A DNA stretch of 64,000 nucleotides from Pseudomonadales bacterium (GCA_028281005.1 JANQKS010000132.1:62001-126000), one strand, 5' to 3'. Shown: positions 29,774 through 41,099, counted from the first letter of the stretch. Translations and numbers: made by a program. The notes: generated from the sequence alone by a model not told the origin.

Positions 29774-30373
29774 ATGCTGACACGTTATGCGATCGGAGTG
29801 GGATTGGGCGCGATTGTCACATTCCTACTGTTTCTCATCATGCAGGCAGTCATTCAGAATGATGGCGCCAATCTTGATGAAGGTCCGAAGGGTAAGCTGT
29901 TGGATATGGTGCGTCTCACCGAAGACGAAGAAATCCAGACCAAACAGCGTAAACCCAAGCCGCCGCCGCCGCCGGATGAACCGCCACCGGATATGCCGAA
30001 ACCGACGTTTGATTCTTCCGACGTATCACAAGGTGTCGACATCGGGGCGGTAGACGTCAACGTGGACTTAAACGTTGGCGGTGGAGGTTTTAGCTCCGAC
30101 GGTGAGTATTTACCCATCGTTAAGGTAGCACCGGTGTACCCGCGACGTGCGCAAACACGGGGCATCGAAGGCTACGTGCTGTTGGAATTCACAGTGACCA
30201 AAACCGGCGCGGTGGAAAATCCGGTGGTGATTGAAGCCAAACCTCCGGGCATCTTTGACCGCGCCGCCATTAACGCGGCGCTGAAGTTCAAGTACAAGCC
30301 AAAAGTTGTGAACGGCGCTGCAATTGACGTGGCGGGCGTTCGTAACCGTATTACGTTTGAACTGGCCGACTAA
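29774..30373 (+). CDS. TonB family energy transducer
   Basis: TM helix, KPKPPPPPDEPPPDMPKP linker, APVYPRRAQTRGIEGYVLLEFTVTKTG. Confidence 0.94.
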   Translation: MLTRYAIGVGLGAIVTFLLFLIMQAVIQNDGANLDEGPKGKLLDMVRLTEDEEIQTKQRKPKPPPPPDEPPPDMPKPTFDSSDVSQGVDIGAVDVNVDLNVGGGGFSSDGEYLPIVKVAPVYPRRAQTRGIEGYVLLEFTVTKTGAVENPVVIEAKPPGIFDRAAINAALKFKYKPKVVNGAAIDVAGVRNRITFELAD

Positions 30374-30394
30374 CTGGCCGACTAGAGGTAGGAC

Positions 30395-31723
30395 ATGAAA
30401 AGCTTGCTACACATAAGCTCTGTACTTGTAACGGCACTGTTAACGCTGACTCTGGCGGTTGGAGGCTTCGCAGTACCGACGGTCGCCGAAGCGGCGGAAG
30501 AAGGGCAGAAGCCGCAGAAAACGCGTCGTGTGCCCTCCATGAGTGAGGCGGTCTATAAAAAGCTGGCTGAAGGCCAGGAAGCCATCGATGCCAAAGACTA
30601 CGTCACCGCCGAGCAAGTTATGAAAAACATGCTTGAGCGTTCAAAGCGTTATAACGGCAATGAAATTGGGCAGGTCTACAGCATGTTGGGCTACGTCTAC
30701 TTCCTGAAAGAAGACTACCGTTCAGCCATTGATGCGTACAAAAAGGTGGTTGCCCAGGGTGAAGACATTCCTGAAGGTCTGGAGCAGACCACGCTCTACA
30801 CGTTGGCTCAGCTGAGTTTTGTAGAAGGCTTTTACACCGATGCTCTGAAGCACATGGAAGAGTTTATCTCTAAAGCCACTAACCCAGGTCCGGAACCACG
30901 CATCTTTATGGGCCAGGTGTACTACCAAATGAAAGATTACCCTGCAGCGATTAACCAGATGATTGCGGGGATTGATCTGGCCAAGGAACGCGGTCTTACG
31001 ATTAAGGAAAATTGGTGGCAATTGTTGAATTTCCTGTACTACGAACAGGAAAACATGCCAAAAACCATCGAAACACTCGAGATTTTAGTACGGGATTATC
31101 CAAAGCGCGATTACTGGATTCGCCTAGCGGGTATGTATGGTCAGGAAGGCCAAGAGAAGAAACAATTGCATACCCTGCAGGCAGCTTATGCCGGTGACTA
31201 CCTCTCTAAAGAGACCGATTTCACTAACCTGGCAGGTTTGCTGATGCAGGAAGAAGCGCCTTACAAAGCCGCCAAGGTGATGGAGCACGGCCTTGATGAT
31301 GACATTATCGAGCGCTCCTCGAAAAATCTGCGCGCTTTAGGCCAGGCATGGCAGTTGGCGCAGGAAGTCGACAAAGCCATTCCGGTTTTAGAAGACGCCG
31401 CTGATTTGGCTGACGACGGCCGTATCTACGACCAGCTTGCCTACGTTTACTTAGAAGCCGATCGCTATGACGATTGCGTACGTTCAGCTAACGGCGCGCT
31501 GGACAAAGGCGGAATTCGCAAGAAACAAAGCACCTATTTTGTGCGCGGCTTGTGTTTGTACAACGACGACAAGTTGAACGATGCGCGCGGATCTTTTGTG
31601 TCCTGCCGCAACGAATCCCGCCGTGACGAAGACGACACCAATCTGCGCACCTGTGCACAGTGGATCACCTATATCGACCGGGAAAAAGACCGTCTTGCAC
31701 AGCTTGCCGCTGCGGGTCAGTAA
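30395..31723 (+). CDS. Exported tetratricopeptide-repeat protein
   Basis: Signal-like N-terminus and TPR pattern (YSMLGYVYFLKEDYRSAIDAYKKVV); last gene of the TonB cluster. Confidence 0.88.
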   Translation: MKSLLHISSVLVTALLTLTLAVGGFAVPTVAEAAEEGQKPQKTRRVPSMSEAVYKKLAEGQEAIDAKDYVTAEQVMKNMLERSKRYNGNEIGQVYSMLGYVYFLKEDYRSAIDAYKKVVAQGEDIPEGLEQTTLYTLAQLSFVEGFYTDALKHMEEFISKATNPGPEPRIFMGQVYYQMKDYPAAINQMIAGIDLAKERGLTIKENWWQLLNFLYYEQENMPKTIETLEILVRDYPKRDYWIRLAGMYGQEGQEKKQLHTLQAAYAGDYLSKETDFTNLAGLLMQEEAPYKAAKVMEHGLDDDIIERSSKNLRALGQAWQLAQEVDKAIPVLEDAADLADDGRIYDQLAYVYLEADRYDDCVRSANGALDKGGIRKKQSTYFVRGLCLYNDDKLNDARGSFVSCRNESRRDEDDTNLRTCAQWITYIDREKDRLAQLAAAGQ

Positions 31724-31776
31724 CATCAGGTAGGCTGCGTTATTGTGTTTGAGCACTAGTGCTATAATCAGACAAG

Positions 31777-31802
31777 AGGCCGGCTTTATGCCGGCCTTTT
31801 TC
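31777..31802 (+). terminator. Rho-independent terminator after the TonB/TPR operon
   Basis: AGGCCGGC-tttat-GCCGGCCT followed by a T run. Confidence 0.85.
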
Positions 31803-31831
31803 GTACACACCCGTACCAGGAGAAATCACCT

Positions 31832-32476
31832 TTGTTCACAGGCATTGTGCAAGACCTTGTTCCCGTGCAGGATATCGTCGATCAAGGCGACCTGAAACGG
31901 TTACGCATAGACTTGGGTGCGCTTACCGACAACCTCAAACTGGGTGCTTCTGTTGCTGTCAATGGCACCTGTTTGACGGTCACCGAAGTGGCTGCCGGTT
32001 CCGCTTGGTTTGATGTCATCACCGAAACCCTGCGAGTGACTAATCTTGGCGACCTAAAGGTGGGCGATTTGGTGGACGTCGAACGTTCATTCCAGGTAGG
32101 GGATGAAGTCGGCGGGCATATTGTATCCGGCCACATCACGGCCACTGCTGAGCTGGTTGAGCGTGCGGTCGCCGGCCACGATCATGTGCTGACGTTAGCC
32201 CTCGATCAACAGTGGATGAAGTATGTCTTCCACAAAGGGTTTATCGCCTTGGATGGGGCGAGCTTGACCGTATCGTCTTTGGACCGTGCAAGCAGTACTT
32301 TCTGTGTCAGCTTAATTCCTGAAACGCTCAGTCGTACTACGTTGGGAACCATTGCCGTTGGCGAGCGGGTGAATGTAGAAGTGGATGCACAAACCCTAAC
32401 AACGGTGGATACGGTGGAGCGCCTGTTTGCAGATGAGCAGTGGCGCGCTCAGGTGATGGCTAAGCCGCTGTCCTAG
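31832..32476 (+). CDS. ribE: Riboflavin synthase alpha chain
   Basis: FTGIVQ, duplicated lumazine-binding domains (VNGTCLTVTEV / LDGASLTVSSL); TTG start. Confidence 0.95.
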   Translation: MFTGIVQDLVPVQDIVDQGDLKRLRIDLGALTDNLKLGASVAVNGTCLTVTEVAAGSAWFDVITETLRVTNLGDLKVGDLVDVERSFQVGDEVGGHIVSGHITATAELVERAVAGHDHVLTLALDQQWMKYVFHKGFIALDGASLTVSSLDRASSTFCVSLIPETLSRTTLGTIAVGERVNVEVDAQTLTTVDTVERLFADEQWRAQVMAKPLS

Positions 32477-32495
32477 AAGGAGAGCCCGTCAGGCG

Positions 32496-34805
32496 CTACT
32501 GTGCCCGTTCGCGTTGCATTTGTCGCAGGTTGCCGATCACCGACTGTAGGGCGCGGTCAAACACCTGGGATTCATCAATACGCTTCAGTTGCTCTTCTTG
32601 GACCAAATCAGCCAACTCCGCTTGGCTTTTCTCCAGTACCTTCATGCCGCGGCGATTGACAAATACGTAGTTGCCGCCGGGCTGTGTGACCGTTGCCAGC
32701 TTGCAGCGCAACTTGCTGTCGTCATCCTGTCGAACCTCAACCCACGAACCTTCGGTGATCAGCTTCAATTGCTCACGCGCTTCTTGTGTCACCGTTGACT
32801 CGTCAAATACCGGCGGCGGTGAGGCCAGCACTATCTCTTCCACTAATTCTTCCTTGAAATCTAACTCGGGACGTTCCTCGTCCTCTAAGAAAGCTCGGTC
32901 GTTGTCAGACAAACTCTGCAGGTGTGACCCTAGCCACTCTTGATAGCGGTCTATCTCTTCCTGCGGGCAGCCAAGCTCCTGCATGCCGTCGCCGATGCGT
33001 TCATGCAGTTGTGGCGTGCGTTCATCCCGTGCCTGCACATCCTCTAGATCAGACAGGGGTTGCAACGCCCACAACAGGTCGTCCAAAAGACCCACTGCGG
33101 TGCGCCAAGCGTCAGAGTTTTCGCCGTGTTTAACGATTCTTAAGGTGAGGACCCGAGTCCAGACTTCGGAGACAAATTTTCCAGCTTCGGCTGGTAAGCG
33201 CAGTCCACAGGCTTTCTGGTTAACCAGATTTTGAACTTTCAATTTGGCGGTGTGTGTCTTGGCTTTACCGGCTTCGGCTTCTTTGACGCGTTGCTCAACC
33301 AAGACACTGCGCCGTGTATCGCTGCTGACGAAGTCTCTGAGCTCTTGTAAGACTTCTCCGAACAAATCAGGGTTGTCTGAAAACTCATTCAACACCCGCA
33401 ATACGATGGATTCGATTTTGTTGTACAGCGCATCCCGTTTCAGTTCTTGGGCTGAACTCCAACCAATACCGGCGCTTGATAATTCGTTCAGCAACACACG
33501 AGCGGGATGCCCACCTTTTTCGAAAAAGCTCTTGTCGATGATCGCCAGTTTCACAATCGGAATTTGTAGACGGCCAATCAGCGCCTTCATCGGAATGGCC
33601 AAGTTACGGTCATTCAGGATGTAGTCGAACAACATGCCGACGAAGTTAACGGTGTCATCGTCGGCTTGGCCAAGAGATTTGTTTTTGGTGCCGGGCTGAG
33701 CCAATACCAGGGTCCGAACATCGTCCAGCTTGGGTACTTGCTCGATGTCAATCAGTTCGGAACTGCTGACGGTTTGTAACTGGTCGAGCGCCGACATTAA
33801 CTCGTTGGGTTGTAACGGTGGCAGCAGCGTTGCATTGCCGCCCGAAGCACCGCCAACTGCGCCGCTGGCGGCGATACCACCAACGCTGCCCTGACCAGGA
33901 AAACCACCGTCCGCGGTGCGTGCGCCAGCCAGCAATGATTGAACGCTGCTAAATGACACGCCTGCACCACCATTGCGGCTGAATACCGGCGCTTGGCCGG
34001 CGCCGCTGGTGGAATCGTCTAGCGTCGCGTTGCCCTTGTTAGAGCTTGACGAAGGGGCAGGCGCGCGCGTGGCGGCACGTTTTTTGAGATCCGGCAATAC
34101 GCCCGCTTCGATCAACATATGGTTGGCCGATTCATACAGCGGGCCAAGGCGCTCCATGACAAAACGTTCAAACATCTTCATCAAGATGATACGCACCTTG
34201 ATGTCGACATCGAGTTCGGACAACGCGTTGGCAAACGCGTTGCTCAGCGCAAACGGCCCGAGTGGGTTACTGCGTTCGTTGATGGTGCCGTTTTTGGCAA
34301 GGTGATCGAAGCGTTTCGTCAATTGCATGACCGCCAGGCTGTACTGGCTGGTCACTTTTGAAACGATGCCAGACACGGCGACGTTCATTTCCAACTCGTC
34401 TTGTTCGAGCAGTGCGTAATCTGCCTCGTCGTCATCGTCGTCGAAGGCATCCGCTGAACCAGCTGCGTTGGTGTCCACGGTGAAGGCGGTTTTAAACGCA
34501 TCATAGAACGCGCGCATGTAGTTCGAAGCCACCGTTTTGCGGTGCAGCCGAATCATGCGCATGGAGTCAAAATACATTTCTTGTTGCTGTACTGACTGGG
34601 AACGGTCAGCGAGCTCAAATAGCGCATCGTCAATGTTATTGAACAAGTTCTGCAAAAGCTCTGCCATCTGGCGTTTGCAGCGTTGGCGTATGGTATGCAC
34701 GATCGGCGGCAGCGGGGTGGCCGCTTTACTCGAAGCTGACGGGCGCTTAGCAGCGCTAGGCGGGGTTCCCTCGAGATTAAGCTCTACGACTTTTGCTTGG
34801 CTCAC
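32496..34805 (-). CDS. DUF1631 family protein
   Basis: Length and motifs typical of the family (PIVKLAIIDKSFFEKGGHPARVLLNELSSAGIGW). Confidence 0.9.
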   Translation of the reverse strand: MSQAKVVELNLEGTPPSAAKRPSASSKAATPLPPIVHTIRQRCKRQMAELLQNLFNNIDDALFELADRSQSVQQQEMYFDSMRMIRLHRKTVASNYMRAFYDAFKTAFTVDTNAAGSADAFDDDDDEADYALLEQDELEMNVAVSGIVSKVTSQYSLAVMQLTKRFDHLAKNGTINERSNPLGPFALSNAFANALSELDVDIKVRIILMKMFERFVMERLGPLYESANHMLIEAGVLPDLKKRAATRAPAPSSSSNKGNATLDDSTSGAGQAPVFSRNGGAGVSFSSVQSLLAGARTADGGFPGQGSVGGIAASGAVGGASGGNATLLPPLQPNELMSALDQLQTVSSSELIDIEQVPKLDDVRTLVLAQPGTKNKSLGQADDDTVNFVGMLFDYILNDRNLAIPMKALIGRLQIPIVKLAIIDKSFFEKGGHPARVLLNELSSAGIGWSSAQELKRDALYNKIESIVLRVLNEFSDNPDLFGEVLQELRDFVSSDTRRSVLVEQRVKEAEAGKAKTHTAKLKVQNLVNQKACGLRLPAEAGKFVSEVWTRVLTLRIVKHGENSDAWRTAVGLLDDLLWALQPLSDLEDVQARDERTPQLHERIGDGMQELGCPQEEIDRYQEWLGSHLQSLSDNDRAFLEDEERPELDFKEELVEEIVLASPPPVFDESTVTQEAREQLKLITEGSWVEVRQDDDSKLRCKLATVTQPGGNYVFVNRRGMKVLEKSQAELADLVQEEQLKRIDESQVFDRALQSVIGNLRQMQRERAQ

Positions 34806-34957
34806 AGATTCTGCCCAATGGCTATTCCTCTTGGGCTATTACAGCAATTTATGCGCTGCTGGACTGAGCGCTACACCCCTTTACCACTGTGCACCACATC
34901 ACAGCCTGTGAGTGAACTCACTGTGGTGGTGAAGCCTGTGGTTTTTGGGGCAGGGAT

Positions 34958-35380
34958 TTAACGTGCGTAGGCGGTGGCGTGGAAATCTCGCCAGTCCAAA
35001 ATGTCGGTGGCGGCGCCGGATTTGAGCTGTACGCCGACGAAGTAAAGCTCGGAACCGTTTTCATCGAACTCACCCGTTGGGCGGCTCCAGCGCACCTCTC
35101 CGGCAAGGAAAAACTTTCCGGGCCGGGAGCTGACGTCTACCCACAAGTCCAGCAAGGTGCCCACTGGTACAGATTGGGTGGTTTTAAACTGAATGCCGCC
35201 GATCGACATGTTGACCGCCGTACAAGACAGCGTAACACCCACCAGTTCGGGCTCGTCTGCGGCCAACACCACTTGCGTAAATAAGCGGTCATCGCTTTCC
35301 AGCCGCGGATGCACCCGCTTGTCGGTACTCGACAGACGCTTCACCCTGGCGCGGTTAAATTCTACGATGTTGTCAGCCAT
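34958..35380 (-). CDS. PilZ domain-containing protein
   Basis: NMSIGGIQFKTTQSVPVGTLLDLWVDV PilZ-type core. Confidence 0.82.
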   Translation of the reverse strand: MADNIVEFNRARVKRLSSTDKRVHPRLESDDRLFTQVVLAADEPELVGVTLSCTAVNMSIGGIQFKTTQSVPVGTLLDLWVDVSSRPGKFFLAGEVRWSRPTGEFDENGSELYFVGVQLKSGAATDILDWRDFHATAYAR

Positions 35381-35677
35381 GACACTCTCCGACGGACCTG
35401 CACATTCGTCCCTAATGTTTACAGGCCTGATGTTTAAACATGTACTTCATCCAAATCGTACATGCTATCAGTGACGGGAATAATACCCTCACCGACAAGA
35501 ATGCTAAATCCGTGCCATATAAAAAACCATTTGTTTTTCATGTAGTTATGAACTTTATGTAAAGCGATGCAACGATTGTAAATGCAGCCATGTAGTCAAA
35601 TGTTGCCGTTACACGTCAGCTTGCGCTGTGTGAAGTGCTTCGCCTCACGCCGTGTCTTGCTTTAACATGCGCAGCCC

Positions 35678-36493
35678 ATGAATGTATATCAAAAACTGCA
35701 GCGTGCTTGGACGCGGCAGAATTCTTTACTGTGTGTCGGCCTGGATCCCGACGCGGCGCGCATACCCAGCCATTTAATCCAGCTACCAGATTCGTATTTT
35801 GAGTTCTGCCGTAGGATTGTAGACGCCACAGCGCCTTTCGCGTGTGCCTTCAAACCTCAGGCTGCCCATTTTGCCGCGGTGGGTAAAGAATCCGAACTGG
35901 CGCAGTTGATGGGGTATATCAAACAAAGTTATCCGCAGCACTTGCTGATATTGGATGCCAAGCGCGGTGATATCGGCAGCACGGCGTCTTACTACGCTCA
36001 GGAAGCGTATGAACGTTTTGGCGCGGACGTTGTCACCTTAAACCCCTATCTCGGGTACGAATCTGTTGCGCCTTTTTTGGAATACAAGGACAAGGGGGTG
36101 GTCCTGTTGTGCCGCACCAGTAATGCGGACAGCGATTGGCTGCAGAATGACCGCCAGGATGAAACACCAGTCTATCAGCGTGTGGCACAGCGGGTGCTGC
36201 AATGGAATGAGGCAGGGCAGTGTATGCTGGTCGCCGGTGCCACTTACCCCGAAGAGTTGGGTGTGATTCGCGGTCTGGTCGGCCACATGCCCTTGCTGGT
36301 TCCTGGCATCGGCGCCCAAGGGGGGGATCTAGCCGCGGTCATGCAGCACGGTGCTGACGAGCAGGGCACCGGGCTGTTGATTTCCAGCTCCCGTGGCATT
36401 CTTTACGCTGGCAATGACACGGCGTTTGCCGATGCCGCGGCACAGGCCGCAGCCCAGCTGCAAGGGGAAATCAATTCTTTCCGAAAGTTATAG
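35678..36493 (+). CDS. pyrF: Orotidine 5'-phosphate decarboxylase (type 2 subfamily)
   Basis: LLCVGLDPDAARIP, FKPQAAHFAAVG, LILDAKRGDIGSTA; length about 271 aa. Confidence 0.94.
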   Translation: MNVYQKLQRAWTRQNSLLCVGLDPDAARIPSHLIQLPDSYFEFCRRIVDATAPFACAFKPQAAHFAAVGKESELAQLMGYIKQSYPQHLLILDAKRGDIGSTASYYAQEAYERFGADVVTLNPYLGYESVAPFLEYKDKGVVLLCRTSNADSDWLQNDRQDETPVYQRVAQRVLQWNEAGQCMLVAGATYPEELGVIRGLVGHMPLLVPGIGAQGGDLAAVMQHGADEQGTGLLISSSRGILYAGNDTAFADAAAQAAAQLQGEINSFRKL

Positions 36494-36781
36494 AAAATAT
36501 ACGTAACCTTATGATTAATAAAAGATAAGTTGCCGATACAAGTTTTCTATGTTCATTGCCTGTCAGATCGTTAAAATAGCTTCGGCAGGTAACCTTACGC
36601 AAACAGCGTAGCGCTAAGATGGCGCTTCGCCGAGCGAGTTGATGCGAACACGCAAACGCGCAGACGCGGATGCTTAGACGCATACACCCGGCGCAATTGA
36701 GAGGCCCTCAACACCTCACCCGCTGTGCAGGGTCAGCGCGGCTGTGATCACATTAGGCAGTACATTGGGAGACTAGGCGCT

Positions 36782-38629
36782 GTGACCCCAGACGCGGTCA
36801 TATATCGCTATCTGCAGCTTGCCGCTCCATCCGGCGGCGACATCGACCAGCTGTGTCTGCTGTTGTCTGCAGATGCCGATCTCCTCACTCGTTGGCTCAA
36901 ATTACTGGACTTACCGGCCGATCTGGAAGCGCTGCGCGAGCGTATTGGTCAGCTCGATGCGGACGAATTTAATGGCCTGGCGCAATCCCAAGCTTGGGCG
37001 GTTCTACCCGTGGTTGGCAGCGCGCGTCTTAGTCTTGACCAATGGCTGGCGGTATTACGGGCGGCGTGTTTAGCGGAGGTCTTGGCTGATCACTTCGCCG
37101 CCGATCAAGCTGGGCAGGCGCTGCGACCAGGTGCCGGCGTTAATGCGCGTCTACGCGCCTTGCTGGCCATTTCAGGTGTGCATCTAGCGCAAGACCCTGC
37201 CCTGGCCGCGCTGATTGAGTTCCGCGGCACCAACCCCGCGCTGTTGGAAGACGCCAGCTTGGAACTGCGCATCTTCGCCGTGGTGGATGCCATGGAAGTG
37301 GGCCGCGAGGCTGAGCTTGCGGAGATGCTGTTGGGGCTGTCGGCGCAAACCTTTGCCGGTCTACTGGAAGCCGCGGAGGCAGCGAGCCAGCAACTGGTAC
37401 AAGCACTGCAAATCGATGTGCAAGGCGATGTAGATTGGGCTTACCGCATTTGGTTACGCCAGCAGATTGGCATCATGACAGCCAGCTTCCGTCTGTGTGT
37501 AGACCTCAACGCGTTCAACGCCCTACACCAGTTGGTCAGCCGCTGTTTGTTTAACACAACCCCGCTATTGCTGTGCCAACAGCGCGAAGATGGCCCGCTT
37601 GAGCTAGTGCTTGAACCCGAAATTGCAATCGGCCTGCACAGTCGAACCTCAGTGCTTGCCGCCGCGGTGCGTACCGGGCGCAGCATGGCATTGCGGGAAA
37701 GCGCTGACCTGGCGGTTGTAGATCGCCAACTCCTGCGCTTCTTGGCCGCGGAAGAAGCACTTGCCGTACCCATTCCTCATGCAGACGTGAATGCACTGTT
37801 GTTGGTGGCTTTGGATGAAGATACCGATGTGGAAACAGCTGCCGAGCTGTATGCAGAAGAAATTGCGGCCCATCTTGCGCAAGTGGTCTCGGGTGGTCCG
37901 ACAGATGCATCAAGCGATCAAAACGCGTTGGTGGAAGAGTTCCGCAGCAGTGAACATAAACGCTTGCGTGAGATTGTGCATGAGGCCAACAACCCCTTGG
38001 CCATTGTGCACAACTATTTGCACATCTTGGAATTGCGCTTACAGCAGGACCCGGAAGTGGTAGAGCAGCTGGAGATGATTGCAGCAGAGCTGCGACGGGC
38101 CGGAGAGGTCTTTACCCGGGCGCGCGACGTGCCACAACAAATCCAGACGGAAACCCCCGATGACAGCGTGGCCGTGGAAACGGATCTAGGCGCTTGGGTC
38201 AGTAACCTCGCAGAACTACACAGCGGCATTGCGGCAGAGCAGGGCGTAGCGCTGCATACCAATTTGCCGCCTCAGGCCATCGCCATCACCACCCAGGCCG
38301 ACAAGCTGACACAGATCATCAGCAACTTGGTGAAAAACGCTATCGAAGCCTGTGCGGCTGGTGACGAGGTAACGTTAGGGGCACGCGGTAGTGTGTTCCG
38401 GGAAGGGCGCCTCGGTGTAGAACTTTTTGTGCAAGATTCAGGATCCGGTCTGACCGATGAGGTGCTGCAGAACCTGACTGTGGCAAAGCGCTCAACCAAG
38501 GGTGGGGACCACCAGGGGATCGGGTTGCAGGTTGCCTTCAAACTCACCGCTGAATTAGACGGCGCCCTGGATGTGCGCACCGAGCTGGGGCAGGGCACCA
38601 CGTTCAGCCTGTTTTTGCCGCACAGCTAA
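36782..38629 (+). CDS. Sensor histidine kinase with N-terminal HDOD-like region
   Basis: HEANNPLAIVHNYL H-box, NLVKNAIEA N-box, GIGLQVAF G-box; GTG start at 36782 preferred over the ORF-track start. Confidence 0.85.
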   Translation: MTPDAVIYRYLQLAAPSGGDIDQLCLLLSADADLLTRWLKLLDLPADLEALRERIGQLDADEFNGLAQSQAWAVLPVVGSARLSLDQWLAVLRAACLAEVLADHFAADQAGQALRPGAGVNARLRALLAISGVHLAQDPALAALIEFRGTNPALLEDASLELRIFAVVDAMEVGREAELAEMLLGLSAQTFAGLLEAAEAASQQLVQALQIDVQGDVDWAYRIWLRQQIGIMTASFRLCVDLNAFNALHQLVSRCLFNTTPLLLCQQREDGPLELVLEPEIAIGLHSRTSVLAAAVRTGRSMALRESADLAVVDRQLLRFLAAEEALAVPIPHADVNALLLVALDEDTDVETAAELYAEEIAAHLAQVVSGGPTDASSDQNALVEEFRSSEHKRLREIVHEANNPLAIVHNYLHILELRLQQDPEVVEQLEMIAAELRRAGEVFTRARDVPQQIQTETPDDSVAVETDLGAWVSNLAELHSGIAAEQGVALHTNLPPQAIAITTQADKLTQIISNLVKNAIEACAAGDEVTLGARGSVFREGRLGVELFVQDSGSGLTDEVLQNLTVAKRSTKGGDHQGIGLQVAFKLTAELDGALDVRTELGQGTTFSLFLPHS

Positions 38630-39786
38630 CCGGCGGCCTTGATGAGGTTGCGCGCGATGATGCCTTGCTGGATTTGGCTGGTGCCTTCGTAAATTCGGAA
38701 CAGACGAACATCGCGATAGAAGCGCGATACAGCATATTCGTCCATGTAGCCGGCGCCGCCGTGAATTTGTACTGCGCGATCCGCGACGCGCCCGACCATT
38801 TCGGTGGCAAACAACTTAGCGCAAGACGCCAACATGGTGACCGCCTCACCTTCATCCCGCCGCCGTGCGGCATCCAATACCATACACTGCGCGGCGTAAC
38901 ATTCCGCTTGGCTATCGGCCATCATGCCTTGTAATAACTGGAATTCAGCGATGGCTTGGCCAAACTGCTGACGTTCAGTGGCATAGTTGACGGACATATC
39001 GATGAGCCGTTGCGCGCACCCCACAGATAAGGCAGATATGTGCAAACGACCGCGGTCCAGGGTTTTCATCGCGGTTTGAAACCCTTTGTTGAGGTTTTCC
39101 GGGCCGCCAATAATGTTCGCCGCAGGTACCCGGCAATCATCAAACATGACGTCACACACATGTGCGCCTTGCTGCCCCATCTTTTTGTTGGCCGGGCCCA
39201 AGCTGATACCGGCGCTGCCCGCGTCAACCAAAAAGGCGGAAACGCCGCGTGAGCCGGGCAAATCTTGATCAGTGCGGGCAAATACGGTGAACAGCTGTGC
39301 GCTCGGCGCATTGGTGATGTAGCGTTTGGTGCCATTGATGATGAAGTCATCCCCATCGCGAAGTGCGCGGGTTTTCACCGCACCGGCGTCAGAGCCGGCG
39401 TCTGGTTCCGTTAACGCAAATGAACCGATGTATTCACCACTGGCCAAGCGCGGTAGGTAGTACGTTTTTTGTGCCTCGGTGCCATCCATAACCAAGCCTT
39501 GAGAACCGATGCCGTTGTTGGTGCCGATGACCGAACGGAAAGCCGGTGCTGCGCGCCCCAACTCCATGACAACCTGACATTCCTCAACCGTGTTGAGTCC
39601 TAAACCGCCATACTGTTCGGGAATGGTCAGTCCAAACAACCCAAGTTCACGCATCTCTTGCACCAGCTTAAGTGGCATGCGATCTTCTTCTGCCACTTGC
39701 GCTTCCAGCGGAATGAGACGTTCGTTAACAAACCTACGCACGGTGGACAGCAACTGCGCAAGGGTTTCCGGATCTAAGGCCATCAT
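38626..39786 (-). CDS. Acyl-CoA dehydrogenase
   Basis: FALTEPDAGSDAGAVKTRA, QIHGGAGYMDEYAVSRFYRDVRLFRIYEGTSQIQ. Confidence 0.95.
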   Translation of the reverse strand: MMALDPETLAQLLSTVRRFVNERLIPLEAQVAEEDRMPLKLVQEMRELGLFGLTIPEQYGGLGLNTVEECQVVMELGRAAPAFRSVIGTNNGIGSQGLVMDGTEAQKTYYLPRLASGEYIGSFALTEPDAGSDAGAVKTRALRDGDDFIINGTKRYITNAPSAQLFTVFARTDQDLPGSRGVSAFLVDAGSAGISLGPANKKMGQQGAHVCDVMFDDCRVPAANIIGGPENLNKGFQTAMKTLDRGRLHISALSVGCAQRLIDMSVNYATERQQFGQAIAEFQLLQGMMADSQAECYAAQCMVLDAARRRDEGEAVTMLASCAKLFATEMVGRVADRAVQIHGGAGYMDEYAVSRFYRDVRLFRIYEGTSQIQQGIIARNLIKAAG

Positions 39787-39914
39787 GGTTTCCAGTCGGG
39801 TTTACACGGCGGCGATTATAACGCTGCTATGCATAGCCGTTGCAGTTCGAAGGTGGCTGCTTTAGCCTTGCGGCCGTTTTTAGTAACCGCACCGTTGACG
39901 ATAGGACCGAACAC

Positions 39915-41099
39915 ATGGCCAACGACAAAGCCCCATTTTCATGGGAAGACCCGCTGCTGCTGACACAACAGCTCACCGAAGAGGAGCGCATGGTGCAGCA
40001 AAGTGCACACGACTATGCGCAAGGTAAGCTGATGCCGCGGGTATTGATGGCCAACCGCCATGAAAGTTTTGATCGAGAGATCATGAATGAGTTTGGGGAA
40101 CTCGGCATGCTTGGCGCGACGCTGCCAGAGAAGTATGGCTGCTCGAATGTAAACTATGTGTGTTATGGCTTGATGGCTCGCGAAGTGGAACGCGTGGATT
40201 CGGGCTATCGTTCGGCGATGAGTGTGCAATCTTCTCTAGTCATGCATCCGATCCATGCTTACGGCAATGAAGACCAACGCGAGAAGTACTTACCCAAGTT
40301 GGCCACCGGGGAATGGGTAGGCTGCTTTGGCCTGACCGAACCCGATCACGGATCAGATCCGGGTAGCATGGTGACCAATGCCAAACCGGTGGACGGCGGT
40401 TACGTACTGAATGGCGCCAAAATGTGGATCACCAATTCTCCGATCGCGGATCTCGCTGTGGTGTGGGCCAAACTGGAAGGGGAAATACGCGGTTTTATTG
40501 TGGAGCGAGGTTTTGAGGGTTTCAGCACGCCAAAGATTGAAGGCAAGATGAGCTTACGTGCTTCTATCACCGGCGAAATTGTCCTCGATGAGGTATTTGT
40601 CCCGGAAGAAAATCTGTTGCCGGAAGGGCGCGGTTTAGGTGGGCCGTTTGGATGTTTAAACCGTGCGCGTTACGGCATTGCCTGGGGTGCCATGGGGGCG
40701 GCCGAGTTCTGCTGGCATGCGGCCCGCACCTACACCGTGGAACGCAAACAATTTGGCCGCCCCCTGGCCGCCAACCAACTGGTGCAAAAAAAGCTCGCCG
40801 ACATGCAAACAGAGATCACCTTGGGCCTGCAGAGCTGTTTACGCATGGGGCGCATGTTTGACGAAGGCACGTTGCCCATCGAGGTGATCTCTTTGATGAA
40901 GCGCAACAACTGCGGCAAAGCGTTGGAGGTGGCGCGCACCGCTCGCGACATGCACGGCGGTAACGGTATTGCCGACGAATTCCACGTCATTCGCCACGTC
41001 ATGAATCTGGAAACCGTCAACACTTACGAAGGCACCCACGACATACACGCCTTAATCTTGGGACGCGCGCTTACGGGCCTGCAAGCGTTTACCGGCTAA
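39915..41099 (+). CDS. gcdH: Glutaryl-CoA dehydrogenase-like acyl-CoA dehydrogenase
   Basis: [65 protein letters not shown] at 39915. Confidence 0.9.
   Translation: MANDKAPFSWEDPLLLTQQLTEEERMVQQSAHDYAQGKLMPRVLMANRHESFDREIMNEFGELGMLGATLPEKYGCSNVNYVCYGLMAREVERVDSGYRSAMSVQSSLVMHPIHAYGNEDQREKYLPKLATGEWVGCFGLTEPDHGSDPGSMVTNAKPVDGGYVLNGAKMWITNSPIADLAVVWAKLEGEIRGFIVERGFEGFSTPKIEGKMSLRASITGEIVLDEVFVPEENLLPEGRGLGGPFGCLNRARYGIAWGAMGAAEFCWHAARTYTVERKQFGRPLAANQLVQKKLADMQTEITLGLQSCLRMGRMFDEGTLPIEVISLMKRNNCGKALEVARTARDMHGGNGIADEFHVIRHVMNLETVNTYEGTHDIHALILGRALTGLQAFTG

Noticed and set aside
31740-31768. TTATTG-N17-TATAAT promoter-like sequence just before the terminator at 31777
   Set aside because: A promoter here would be followed at once by the terminator; likely chance, or a very short attenuated leader for ribE. 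Not supported enough to call.
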